From positions 54,724,370 to 54,788,369 of the forward strand of contig CM049307.1 of NCBI GenBank assembly GCA_026874595.1: a stretch of DNA of 64,000 nucleotides. The letters are read 5' to 3'. This document shows, piece after piece, positions 49,586-61,264 of the stretch. The notes below the pieces were generated by a model. The model saw only the letters and a program-made list of their open reading frames with translations. It had not been told where the DNA came from and searched no databases. Position numbers and translations under genes: made by a program. This stretch comes from Sipunculus nudus. Lineage: Eukaryota > Annelida > Sipuncula > Golfingiida > Sipunculidae. Each line of letters begins with the position of its first letter. The stretch's first letter is position 1.

Positions 49586-49591
49586 AATAAA
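49586..49591 (+). terminator. Candidate distal polyadenylation signal of IFT56
   Basis: AATAAA with a GTGAATATTGTTG stretch and T-rich sequence downstream. Confidence 0.6.
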
Positions 49592-49620
49592 CTGTGAATA
49601 TTGTTGCCAAGTTTATTCAA

Positions 49621-51930
49621 GTGGTTGGTTTGACTTTTTTAGGTAGAATATAGAATATAAGCTTGTGTGTTTTTGTATGTGTGTGCAAGCAACTTGAATT
49701 TCAGATCTAAGAGTTAATTCTTCCGTGTTACAACAAACCTACCTTAAGTCAAGCTTTAGTCTGTTGCAATAAGGTGACTTGGGTCATACTGATGACTTAA
49801 GCCCAGGGGCATCTGTGTGTCTATTGTAACCATTATGATTTCACAGTTGTAACAATGGTGTTTAGGCATGCTAGTCCTTCACAATATTATTGCAAAAGAC
49901 CACTTATGAGAAGCAGTGTCCTCAGAGTCACTTTTCTTCTTAAAGATTAAATATAAAATATTTCAAATGCAGATACAAGAAAAGAGAAATTCAGCCTATG
50001 GAAAAGCAAAAGCAAATTAAAATTGCTGTGTATCCAGGGGTGGGGGTTAAATAATACTGGTGGAAGAATGGTTTATCCTGTAAACAAGAGGAGCATATGA
50101 AGAGTATAAAAGAAATTGATTAATTAGTCTATGATTATTAACAATAATACGGTACTCCATATGCATGTCATGTGTTTATATTCCTGTCAGGTGAATGCAG
50201 CCATACTAGGCTTTGTGTGATTGTATCTTTAAATCTGATCATCCATATAGGGCACTGCTGTGGAAAAGCTCTGGCAATTTTATGAAAGAAGAAATAGATC
50301 TTTTTATAAGTTCATACACAATGCTGTGAATGTGACTTGGTTTGTGTGTATGTGGTGTTCTGAGATCGTTTGGATGAAATAACCTGTAAAACAAGTGGGT
50401 GGGTTATACCAAGTTACCTCAGGAAATCATAGAGAGAACTAATTCTGCTGCCATATTACAACATCATCTTTGAGGCTTTCACAGACCAGGATATGAATTT
50501 ATAAAAAAATACATATTGTTTCACAAATGTTTATGAGGAAGTGATTGTTTTGGCAATTTTTTGTTGTCTGTGAAGCAGCTGGAATGTTGAAATGGCTGTT
50601 GTGATTCAGTTTCATGTTTCATTGCATTCTCTCTGAAATAAAGATGCATAGGGTTGGCTTCATGCCAAATTAAAGACCTAGCGTCTCTGTGCAGGACTAA
50701 GACTTGAGTCTGGCATTTTTAAACTTAAATCGGAACCAATTTTGTTGAATATAAGTCAGGTAAATCCTTAATATTCTTGTTTTCATTCCATTTATTTAAA
50801 ACACTGAGGTAAAGTCAAAATTCACAGGGTGGCATGAATTTCTCCACCTATTTATCAGCATACTTATTTTATCAGCATAATTTGACAGACATCTAAGCAG
50901 GAAGACTTCTCCATGTATCATAATTTATATATTGCTAAGAGACTGAAAAAAATCATTTCATTTTTGAAAAAAAAAGCTTTCATTCATCATTTCCCACATT
51001 CTTTTAAAAACTAAAAAAAATCAAATATTTTTGATTGCAACTGCTTTGCATTTTATCGTTAATTAATTGCTGATTTTATTTTAATTGTGAAACGGCTGAT
51101 TAACAAGTCATGTATGAGATATGTGTAAGGGGAATTTGCAAGAAACAACTTCGTGTCTTGTATCATTGGATAGGTAGATGGCGCCACCAATCGGCGTAAG
51201 CAAAGCATGTGCGAACTAATCCTGACCCCAATCAATCAGCTATACTACTGTTTAAAACTATTTTTTTATCTTTTTGTTTCCACATTCATGAACATTACCA
51301 ATTAAAAAGTAGTCGGATGACCTGTTATTTTACTTGAAGATTGATGTTCTGAAACGTAATAATTTGAGACGTATAAGTAAGCATAACTTTATTTTGTCTT
51401 AAAATGCTTAATTTTTAATATTAAATAAATAATACGATGAAAGAGTATATTGAAACACCCAAGAAAACAAAGAGCATCGCCAGAAATCCATTTATCCCTA
51501 GGAAAAAAGGGGGGACCTTAATTTAATTCAGACAAAGAATTTTTTTCAAAATATTATCTAAGGTTCGTGTGTAGCAGCGGGAGTAAAAATAATATTTCAG
51601 TTTTAAGGCTACCCTTTTACAATAGGTGCGACATCTTTACTAAAATCGAATATGAACGCCTGGCGCCTAAAACTGTTGATTAATAATGATAACAGGTTGT
51701 CTTCTATCTTATATGATACATATACTATAGTATTGTTAGGACTTGCAGTATTTTTCTCTAGCCTCGCCCTATTTAGACAGTTTATTTAACCATGGCGTCG
51801 CACCTATTGTAAAATCGCTCCATTTCGATCAAGTCATAACGGTTAACACATAGTGAGTCACAAGATCGATCTCTTTACATTAGATTCTTTATTATAAAGA
51901 TAATCTTTTATATACTGAATTATACCTAAA
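49621..51930. other. Intergenic, no supported gene
   Basis: AT-rich; a single AGATGGCGCCACCA core at 51178 echoes the repeat core of family B but without the surrounding unit. Confidence 0.5.
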
Positions 51931-51939
51931 TTTCATATA

Positions 51940-52390
51940 TGACACCTGTGATCAACACTGGCATAAAATTTTGTGATGATAGCTCCGGCCGTTTCTGAGA
52001 TTGTCATTTAAGTATGCTTTTTTTGGACAGATGACTAAGTTCAACTTCCTGTAACTCTGCCGAAATTCACCGAACTTGAACCATTCGAACAAATTTGAGA
52101 GAGATGATATAAAAGATTATTTCTGTGAAATATTGAACAACCGTTTCGGAGGAGAAGATTTTTAAAGTTTTTTTTTAGCTTTTCCCCTATAAAATCTAAG
52201 AAAATGCAGTTAGTCAAAAAAAAGCAAAAAACCGATAGAGTTTTTCAGATGACTAATTTTTTGCACAAAATTTCGTGATGCTAACTCTTGCCGTTCTCAA
52301 GTTAGTATGGGTTAACGTATAGACGCCAGACGACAGACGACGGACGCCGCCACACCATCGCATAAGCTCACAGGTTCGCTGAAAAACCTC
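51940..52390. repeat. Dispersed repeat, copy 2 (copy 1 at 19010-19290)
   Basis: Shares with copy 1 the ordered phrases GTTTCTGAGATTGTCA, AGTATGCTT, AGATGACTAAGTTCA, CCTGTAACTC and GAGAAGATTTTTAAAG then TTTTCCCCTATAAAAT. Its tail reads GACGCCAGACGACAGACG, then CATCGCATAAGCTCACAGG, a repeat-end motif of the kind I associate with molluscan elements. Confidence 0.6.
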
Positions 52391-53025
52391 GATTCACACG
52401 ATAGTCTCACAAAGCGTTACTTTAGCACATGAGCGGATGGGGTTCGGGGTCATTGTTGGGGTATAGGAAAAAATGGCACAATTTCAAACAAGGAAAAAAA
52501 AGCACACTAATATATATATATGTTAAAAGAAATTCTCTATTTGTATTTAATATTTAACCAAAGGCTTGCCATATGAAACATGCTATTTACATTTTACTTA
52601 TAAAGCAATTTTTACCTTGCAACCATTGTCGGACACCCAATTTTAGTGAAGGTCATATAATTTTTGCCTAACCTATTTTATTGGATCGATTTAGTTTTTT
52701 TTTATTGGACCCCGCCCTCTCTCACAACTTGCATCGACACCGAGGAAAACTGTAAAACTAGAGAAAAATCAAAGGAAATAATGTCACGTGAATCGGGAAT
52801 GTCTGCCCGACCATTCATTCCAGTAATGTATAAGGTATTGTATCGATTGCAACTTCATGCACCTTCCGAAAAACTTCAAGACATAAATCCATGTTTGTTT
52901 CAGGGTAAAATATTAAAGTTATATATATATAAATTCTAACCACATTCACCTGATGATCGGGTCGCATCCCGTGAAACAGACTGTTGTGAATTAACAGTGT
53001 TGTTTTTCTTCAGAGTTATATATAA

Positions 53026-53028
<3 letters not shown>

Positions 53029-53101
<73 letters not shown>
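53029..53101. repeat. (TA)n microsatellite
   Basis: Uninterrupted TA repeat of roughly 70 bp. Confidence 0.95.
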
Positions 53102-53104
<3 letters not shown>

Positions 53105-53535
53105 CATATAAACGTTCTATTGATTCGCTGCTCCCTTTTTCGGGGATCCATGATGAAAATCATGCAATAAAGACCAGGTATTTGGTGATGCCGCTGATTT
53201 CTTGGTCAAAAATTCTCTAAAAGAATTCTTAAAGATCAGGAAAATGGACTAAATGTTGTGTTTATTATAAACATTTCAAGAATGATTGCATTTTCTAGGC
53301 AAGCTGGCAAAATTCAGTCTGGTTTCTCGACCTGTATAATCAAAATAAAAAAGACACGCTCGCACCATATTTCTTTGTTCCAATATAGTGCCTTTAACTT
53401 ATCTTGCCTGTCGATGAAGCGAGACAGCGTGGAATCTGATCTGATGAATAAATACAAGGAGTTGATATAGCATCCTAAACGACACGAAGCCTACGAAAGA
53501 AGCGAAAAAAAAATATGATATATTTTTATACTTTG

Positions 53536-53539
<4 letters not shown>

Positions 53540-53588
<49 letters not shown>
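53540..53588. repeat. (TA)n microsatellite
   Basis: TA repeat of about 48 bp. Confidence 0.95.
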
Positions 53589-53592
<4 letters not shown>

Positions 53593-54090
53593 TTGTTTCA
53601 GGGTAAATATAAATATAAAATAGGGTCCACTCTATTACTAAACTTGATTAGTATCAGTCTTAAGATCGGAGGCACGGTAAGTTAATTATAACAGTTAAGG
53701 CGGAGCAATTCAGTTAATTAGCACTTTGATGATTACTCAGCTACTTATCCATTGATAATTAACCTGCTGTCGTTAAGTTTGATCTTGTAATTACGATGTG
53801 ATTCCCGCTAGTTCTAATAAATGTCATCGACTCCCAGGTATTAATTCAAGAATAAACAAATTCCCTGAATAGGGATAGGGCTCACAACTGTAAAACAAAA
53901 ATTTTCAATCCAGGAAATAATTATGTAATCATGTTCTATTTATTAGTCAATAATAAAGTTTCCATTACCAATCTGATCACCATTAAAAAAGCGCTCTTGA
54001 ACATACATTGGCTATGCCTAAGGTGAGGTTTATTCAGTACGGTCACCTGTAATTTTGCCACCTGTAGGTGATGAGAAAACTTGCCATTAG

Positions 54091-54281
54091 ATGTCGCTAC
54101 TATGGTCGGCTACCTCCTGCTTGGCTGCTCGGTCGCTTATCGTCAGGCCTGCGCACTCGCTCAATCAAATACACACAAACTATTTGAAAGATGTGACGGG
54201 GCTAGGGGTTACTGAGTGTGCCTTCAACATCAAACAGAATGCCTTCCTATACAACAACAGAAGAACCAAAACCACATTCAG
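54091..54281 (+). CDS. Possible first coding exon of an unrecognised gene
   Basis: An open frame from ATG 54091 runs 63 codons to a strong donor (TTCAG|GTAAGAG at 54281), leaving phase 2. The predicted N terminus MSLLWSATSCLAARSLIVRP is rich in Ser, Leu and Arg and lacks acidic residues, like a mitochondrial presequence; it continues AHSLNQIHTNYLKD and TECAFNIKQNAF. The local DNA is more GC-rich than its surroundings, as expected of a first exon. I do not recognise the family. No convincing second exon was found in the remaining 9.7 kb, so the rest of the gene would lie beyond the window; a chance ORF remains quite possible. Confidence 0.35.
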
Positions 54282-54553
54282 GTAAGAGAAAAGCATCGTA
54301 ATGATTTAATAGGGTTTAACCCACATTTTTAACAATCAAAGTCACGTAGCTTTGAGGTTTGAATCGTAAGTGTAATTAACTCTCGGGTCACAACTCAGCT
54401 GTGAGTTCCCGCATTCAGTGGGGCAACAACAATCCGCATTTGTAGTTGTACATACGTGTATTAAGACTAAGAAAGGTCATTTACTTTGATATTTAATGAA
54501 CTTGCAGCAGGTCAAAGGGATGCTCATGACAAAAATGATGCTTATTTTGCAAT

Positions 54554-55535
54554 GGCAGTGTGTAAAACCTGGACCCCACGGACCCCGGACCCCAAAAACC
54601 AATTTCCACACTGTCGATTATATATACAGATAAAAACACACCTGTTGCTGATATAAGAACAAAGTAAAGTCCCTCATAGTTGAAGCTTTGTAAATAACCA
54701 TTTCCATGAAAATTTTAAGTATACAAAATATTTTGCTGAAGATGGACCCCAACTGCTTGACTTTGATGACTATTCCATTTTTAAAGGACCCTGGGAAACG
54801 CCGCTCATATTTTCATTTATGACTCCTTGAGAAAGAATAAGCACTCGTGTCAAACATTAAATATGATTATTTGTAATATCAAGTGAAAATATTATAGTGC
54901 AGGCACGCTGAAGTGCGCCAGCGGTCAATGCATGCGGACCTGAGACTGATATATATCGATATCAGAGCTCTTCCACATACTTGAACACAGGTTTTGTGTT
55001 CCATTCATGAACATAATGCAATTTACATTAGGTAACAATATAATTACCCGAAGGAATTGTTGATGACTTGCATTTCAAGAAACGACAGGTACAAACCTAA
55101 TGATTTTATAAATGTTCCTATTACTTTTTATTTCGCTAAACATGAAACAAATAACAAATATAAGAACATGAAGGAAAAATAAGACAAAATGAAAATAATA
55201 AAGATTCAAAAACACAATAACTAAATCATATGGTTGTCATGCCTAAACGGGGTGTAAAATTATGTACAAAAGAAATGGTAAAACAAAGAGTAAAAGGGGT
55301 CCGTGGGATCCGCACGTGAGGTCAGTGCGCCAGGGTCCGTAGGGTAAATTATCAACTTTTGTTGCAAAACAGACCATTTTTTATGTTTTGTTAACACACA
55401 TAATGTAAAAAGGGTCTCAATATACTATTCTGCTAAATATCTCGACAAATAACCATAAGGAGAGTTTTAAGAATTATAGATTTTTCTTTGGGTCCGGGAT
55501 CCGGGGTCCGTGGGGTCCGGGTTTTACACACTGCC
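54554..55535. mobile_element. TIR transposon, non-autonomous, with 9-bp TSD
   Basis: The left end GGCAGTGTGTAAAACCTGGA and the inverted right end GGCAGTGTGTAAAACCCGGA match over about 38 bp, continuing through CCCCACGGACCCCGG. The 9-bp sequence TTTTGCAAT directly flanks both ends (54545-54553 and 55536-55544). A 9-bp duplication suggests a Mutator-like element, but the superfamily is not certain. The termini carry repeated GGACCCC/GGGTCCG words; the interior is AT-rich and non-coding. Confidence 0.87.
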
Positions 55536-57033
55536 TTTTGCAATTGCGTGAAAACTGGATCAGATCCATGTGTACAATCATGTAATCAGTGTATTAAATT
55601 GGTCATTTACTGATTCATGAAAACTTAAAACAGGTCACAGAGTTGAGGTACAAACAGGACTACACAGATGAGATGTTTGTGTCACTTTGTTTTTGCTTGT
55701 ACATGTTTCTGTGTTCTATGTTTATTGGAACAGCCAAAGAGTCCATGGGTGTATATACATTACAGCTGGCAGAAACCCAGATGACCAAGCAAAAGCCAAA
55801 ATTCTGAGCCCAAAATGCTAAAACCCATTTCGCTGAAAAGTATAAAAACAATCAGAAATAAGTGACCATATAGCATTAATATATATAATTAGTTTTTTTT
55901 GGCTGTTGAGATACTTTAGTAATATTTGATACCGCCCTCTTAAGTCTTATCGTTTTAAACCGTAAAAGGTTATTTGTTATAAAGTGTCGGCTTGTGGCAC
56001 TCCTTATGAAACCATAATTGATTTATTTTCATTTATTTTTTTAATGATCCACTGACCAGTGCAAAATGCCCTTTCTCAGGGACATCGCTGTGACGTTAAT
56101 GTGGCCAGTTTTTTTTTTGCTTGCGTTCTCCACATGCCTTGTTTTTTTGTGAAAATACACTAAAATATAAAATATTGGGCATATCTGACAGCAGATAATT
56201 CCCTAGACTGGCAATCAAATAGTCCTACAAATACACTAGCCTAGTGTAAGTACTGCATTGAACTCAACCCCCAGAAGGTAGCTGTTATGCAACTCATTTG
56301 CATAACAGTTTTCTTAAGAAACAAGTATTATGTGAATATTTTTGCATGTGACGCTTTCTATTTAATAATATTAAGTGTCAGGGTGATTAAACCTATTCAT
56401 AAATGGTGCAGTAACAGACTGACTGATGATGTGTGCTTCTTAACTGAGTGCACAGATTATTGTTTATATGTCTGTAGTTAACTGACTCACATGTCTTTAA
56501 ATAACAAAATATATAATAAAGCACAGGTCTATTAAACTCTATTTTCACTGGTTTCACTTAAGAAAGGCAGGAAAATGTCACCTTCATACACAACCTTGTT
56601 GAGTGACATACTCTATGTCATACACCTGACAGTAGAGAGCATTCATTTGACATGACATATTATTACCTGGCAATGGACTACATTTCAGTGATATGATATA
56701 CACTTGACAGTGCAGTATATTTGACATGGTACAGTAAGGTCTCCAGGGTTCACCCCTCTACAGCTATATGTGCTAAACTCCCGGGAGGGGCAATTAATAA
56801 CGCTTGACACTCCTGCGTCACTAACATTATCTAAATGTCAGCCCTAACCTAGTTCTTGTAAAATGTAGAATTTGGTCTGTTTAGGATGGACTGTAGAAAT
56901 GACTGTTTTCCTTAAGCTTTGGGAAATAATTTGTTAATCTATGTTTTTGAACTGCAGCATTCTTGTGATTAATTAAATAGCTGCAGCCTGCAAATGTATA
57001 TATGTTAATAAAAGAAAGGGAAGACTCTTAACT
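55536..57033. other. Intergenic, no supported gene
   Basis: A plus-strand open stretch at about 55635-55808 is mentioned under rejected observations. The rest is AT-rich without recognisable structure. Confidence 0.45.
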
Positions 57034-57041
57034 GTACTGTG

Positions 57042-57403
57042 CAGGGTTTGCCGGTTTTTCCCAACACCTGGGTATAACACAAGATTTACCTTGGTAAAAC
57101 CCAGTCTGGTTAAAATAGGTATTAACCAGGATTCCTGGGTGTTTTATTGATTGGAGTGATCTGCACAGCCAAACATGAGTTAAAGTTTCAGTTGTAAATG
57201 GCTTCTTTCACACAGAGGTGATGTGGTCAGAGCCACAAAGCTTGTTACTAGTGTTCACAAAATATATGTACATCTTCTCATGACTATTCAGAATGAATGC
57301 TGGCTTGCGTCCTTTGTGATAAAAGCAAATAAAAATGGGGGTAAAAGCTTGCGTAATAAACTGGGCAAAACCTGGGTAAAATATTAATAAAATATGAACC
57401 CAG
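57042..57403. mobile_element. Short hAT-like MITE with exact 8-bp TSD
   Basis: The direct repeat GTACTGTG flanks both sides (57034-57041 and 57404-57411). The left end is CAGGGTTTGCC and the inverted right end CTGGGTTC, so the TIR is short and imperfect. The motif ACCTGGGT/ACCCAGGT recurs near both ends, like the subterminal motifs of the hAT copy at 60213-61256. No coding capacity. Confidence 0.65.
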
Positions 57404-57411
57404 GTACTGTG

Positions 57412-58639
57412 GCGGAATTTTGAAAACATTCTGTATGTCCAGTGTGTGTATAATAATAACAGTTTCATAGATGTTTGGTAACTGCTGTTCACTAGTATAA
57501 ATAAATCTTTAAAAAATCAATAAAAAAAATTAACACTTTCAGTTATGAATGAAAGATAGGTGTTGATTTCCATTTCTGTCTTGGACTGAGAGTGTTTTTG
57601 GCTACAGTTTTAGTGTTCTTAATTTAATATATTAACTCTACTTCAATTTACAGACAGATACATTTGTTTTTCCTGCTTGAATAAAACTATATACAGAGTT
57701 AAAGAAGCCCTGAATCAGCAGTATTTAAAAAAGGACTAACCATTTATGTATTCATATCATATTTGTTAGCACTCCAATTAGTTCATATGACTAAACAGTG
57801 TGCCCAAAAATGCCAATCTAATTTAAGGAGGGTGTTAATTTAACTATTAAGAAGTATATTTGCATGCAAATGTCCTGTCATGCATGTATGATTTGGTCAG
57901 AAGAACATGGGTTATATGTGCATGTTCAGGTGCTAAGTCCTTTGATTAATCATGGGAGGATAATCCCTTTATAATGTTATGTTTGCTCATTACTAACAGT
58001 ATTAAATCTTTATAAAAGCTCCAGCATTTGAAACATCTGGTAACACACAGAAAAGGACCCCTTATTGGTTCCTACAATATGTAAGTGTATGCCCTGAAAT
58101 ATCCAGCAACCCTGTATAAGATGTTATGAACACATGAAAGGGCTTTATCTCTAAAGTAATGTTGGTACTTTTATCTGCACTGTTTGCTCTTTCTATGTGC
58201 TTGCTAAATCAATACAAGGCCACACTCAACAAAAAAAAAATTTTGTCCAATAGGAAAAATATATTGTGCGAGCAAGCAGATTTAAGTATTAAAAAAATTA
58301 CTGACCAAGATCCAGTATGTGGAATTTTGCATTCCTACCAGGAAAATACTAAAAAAAATTTGCTTCACGTTTTTAAATGTTGCATATAAAAAGCACAAAA
58401 TTTTGTCCTTTCCATTTAGAATTCTTTTAAGGAATTGAGACAAGCCCAAATCAGCAATGCAACTGAGGGTCTGTTTACTCATTAAAAAAAAGAATCTGGG
58501 AAAACAGGACTGTTGAATCGGTAGCACAACTAGTTTTGTTGGTGTGGCCTAGCTGCTGGTATTTTAACAGAAAGACATTTTCAATGCAGAAGCATATTCA
58601 GTAGAGCAGAAACACGCAGAATCATATGCATTTCTATTC
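57412..58639. other. Intergenic, no supported gene
   Basis: AT-rich; nothing recognisable. Confidence 0.5.
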
Positions 58640-59065
58640 AAATGATGAATAACAGCCATAATAACTTATGTGGAAGGTATTGCGGTTATTGATTATTATA
58701 TCCTGTCCGTAATGCTTTGCAGTGCTTTTGGAATATTTTGCTGGAGCATTGCATGATTCTTGTTTCAGTAACAACACTGGATCTATGGTTTTCAAATGAT
58801 GAAAAATAACCATGCTATTTATAACCTGTGTTGAAGGTATTATAGTAGGGGTTATTATATTCTGCCCATAGTGTGTTACAGTACTTGTGGCTTATTAAAT
58901 TATGCTGGGACATTGAATGATTCTGATTTTAGTAACAACACTGGATCTATGGTTTTCAAATGATGAAAAATAACCTTGATATTTATAACCTCTGTTGAAG
59001 GTACTACAGTAGGGGTTATTATATTCTGGCCATAGTGCTTTGCATTCTGACTTCAGTAACTTGGT
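58640..59065. repeat. 164-bp tandem repeat, about 2.6 copies
   Basis: ACAACACTGGATCTATGGTT followed by TTCAAATGATGAAAAATAAC occurs at 58771 and 58935. GAAGGTATTN-type and TTATTATATYCTG phrases recur three times at the same period. Confidence 0.85.
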
Positions 59066-59818
59066 TACATCACTTAAGCTGTGGTTATTATGTATTTGTG
59101 CTGGATATGTGTATTCCGCTGGCCAAATACATTCAGGTTCTATAACATATAGCAAATCAAAGTCTGTGGCATCGACTGTAACTGGCAGGAAAACTATAAT
59201 CAGGTCTTACTCAGTTATAAGTAATTTTTAGGACCTATAAATGGCATAAAAAAAGGTTATAATTCATGGCACAACCAGGTTGTGGTGTGTGAGTACATGT
59301 TTACACTTGTATTTGTATATAATGTGTCTTACCAGTAGGGTATTAGGAGTTATGATATCAGATTCACAAATTTCTATTTCCATGGTTTAGGTCTTGTTTA
59401 GACCATAACAACCTTCCACTTGACACTTTCAGGCAAAGTTTACCATGTTTACCAGTTTTGTATTATGCTGTTATTTCTATTTAAGCAGCTGTTATCGAAG
59501 TGGTGATATTTTCAGCTGTATGCATTAAGGGAAATCTGTTTTAGATTACTAACAAGCATGTTGATTAGAGGTAAAGAGGTAATGCCTTTTCCAGAACATT
59601 TACTGTAAGATGTGGTTTTATGGTTCAGATTTTTACTTTTCTGCTTGAGTACTGAAGCTTCCTTGCATTATCTTTTTAGTACGCTGCATCACTCTTTACC
59701 ATTATGGCATATTGTAAGGACAGCACCAGCTTTATCAAAAGGATTTATAAAAAAAACTCTTTAATTAAGGAAAAAACCACCTTCTGACTTCATGCTTGAA
59801 TAATTTGTGTAGCCGTGA

Positions 59819-60132
59819 GGTCCAGTCACACTAAAGGATGAGACCAGTTTCTCCTGGTTACCACCCGTAATTGTTGGAAGTCACAGACAATCGTAAGATG
59901 GTTGTATGACAAGTCACTAGTGTTTGCAGGAGGATAAGCTGTAGGGAGGTTGTTGGGTGTGTGGTCCTGCACAAAACCTCCCTACCACTGCCGTTGATCT
60001 TACATAGCCTTTAACAAGCCACGTGACATGTTGAGGTTTTTATGCCAAATCGTCGCAGCCAGTTGTGATGTCTGCCTTTTTTCTGCAACTAAATGCGGTC
60101 ACAGGTAATTGAAGCTCAGGTGTGACTGGGCC
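59819..60132. mobile_element. MITE with GGYCCAGTCACAC ends
   Basis: The left end GGTCCAGTCACACTAAAG and the inverted right end GGCCCAGTCACACCTGAG form a TIR of about 13 bp. Target duplication could not be assigned. The interior includes AAATGCGGTCACAGGTAATT, a phrase I associate with invertebrate MITEs of this type. Confidence 0.5.
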
Positions 60133-60212
60133 TATGGATGAATATTAGAGTCTGAGAATACCCCTGCAAAGCCTTGCCTGTGTACTTGTTGTAAAATCTC
60201 TTGGTAACAAAC

Positions 60213-61256
60213 TAGGGTTGGGTGGGCAATACCCAGGCAGGTAAACCCGGGTGGGTAATACCCCTTATTACCCGGGCAGGCAATAAGCCTTAAAACCCAC
60301 ATGCGGGTTTTAATGGGCAATATGATATGGGCTTTTCTAAAAGCATTCTTTTCAATCTCAGAATCGCTGCATAAAATGCATATAGTCAAATAAAAGGGGA
60401 TAAAACTACAGTGATTGTCCATGATATAAGTTTAATACCAATAGATGAGCATCATCACAGATATTAATGAAAAGCACACAAGGAAGAAATTTTGTCATGC
60501 ACCAATGCCATTATGATACATCATGCATCATGTTCAAACTGTTTTATACAAACTGCTATCACTTAGTACCAGTCCAGAATGTCCACAAAAGGCATGATAG
60601 CGGGTCACAAGTCTATTGCGAATCTTGTTTTGTATGTAGCCAAAGTTAGAGAATACACGTTCGACAGCAGCAGAACTGGCTGGCATACAGAGAAGATTGG
60701 ATGCATATGGCACTAGCACTTAGGTGTTACTGTGGACCTGTGTGGTATCCTATACATGGACTGCCAATCAGTTGACACTTGGCAGCCAGTAACCATCTTG
60801 GGCCAACCAGTTAACCAGTTTTTGTTCACACCCAATAAGTAATCCATCCACTTTCAATCTTTCGTTGATACAAAGGAAATTATTTCAAAATCATTAAATA
60901 ATACAAATGATAGATTCAGATAGAAATATGATTGAAATAATGGGAGTTACAAAGTACGGTAGGTTTATACTCTATCTTAAAGACTCCTGATTTTTTAAAA
61001 ATTATTATTATAACTGCTGTATGTCACCAATATCAGTTATGTATTTTATATATTTATATAGGTATATATATTTTAAAGCAAATGAGCATACTGCTCACAG
61101 TATTTTCCAAGCTGGTAAAAGGAATTTTGAGTTCAGTCAGTTGCCATTTGAGATTATATTGCCCATAAACCCATAAAACCCGGGTTTTTCTGGGTTTACC
61201 CAGTAAAACCTTTGGGCTGGGTTTTATGCTTAAAACCAGTGTTTTGCCCAACCCTG
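60213..61256 (-). mobile_element. hAT-family transposon remnant with 8-bp TSD
   Basis: The left end is TAGGGTTGGG (first base mutated from C) and the inverted right end CAGGGTTGGG. The identical duplication TAACAAAC flanks both sides (60205-60212 and 61257-61264). Subterminal regions are packed with GGGTAATACCC, ACCCGGGT and AAACCCAG words. The minus strand encodes the C-terminal hAT dimerisation motif (60534-60719). It is an internally deleted copy. Confidence 0.9.
60534..60719 (-). pseudogene. hAT transposase C-terminal dimerisation domain remnant
   Basis: The translation contains YASNLLCMPASSAAVERVFS followed by NFGYIQNKIRNRL. This is the well-known hAT C-terminal signature: small-residue SSAAVER, FSN and KIRNRL. 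The catalytic part of the transposase is absent from the element, and the frame ends soon after the motif. Confidence 0.88.
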
Positions 61257-61264
61257 TAACAAAC

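Larger units (their letters stand above)
49036..49620 (+). other. IFT56 3' UTR
   Basis: Non-coding sequence after the TAA. Two AATAAA hexamers (49095-49100 and 49586-49591) allow a short or a long 3' end; the second is followed by a TG/T-rich stretch typical of cleavage sites. Confidence 0.6.
52391..54090. other. Intergenic with two (TA)n tracts
   Basis: ORFs at 52664-52939 and 53258-53470 were considered but lack domains. TTTGTTTCAGGGTAAA occurs at about 52896 and 53596, each time beside a TA tract, showing a local repeat. Confidence 0.45.

Noticed and set aside
52664-52939. 91-residue ORF with a segment starting MSRESGMSARPFIP
   Set aside because: Unrecognised, ends in a TA tract, and the apparent CAG|GGTAAA donor recurs in a nearby repeat at 53596.
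55635-55808. Open plus-strand stretch considered as exon 2 after 54281
   Set aside because: A phase-compatible acceptor exists only at a weak AG without a pyrimidine tract, and the sequence is not recognisable.
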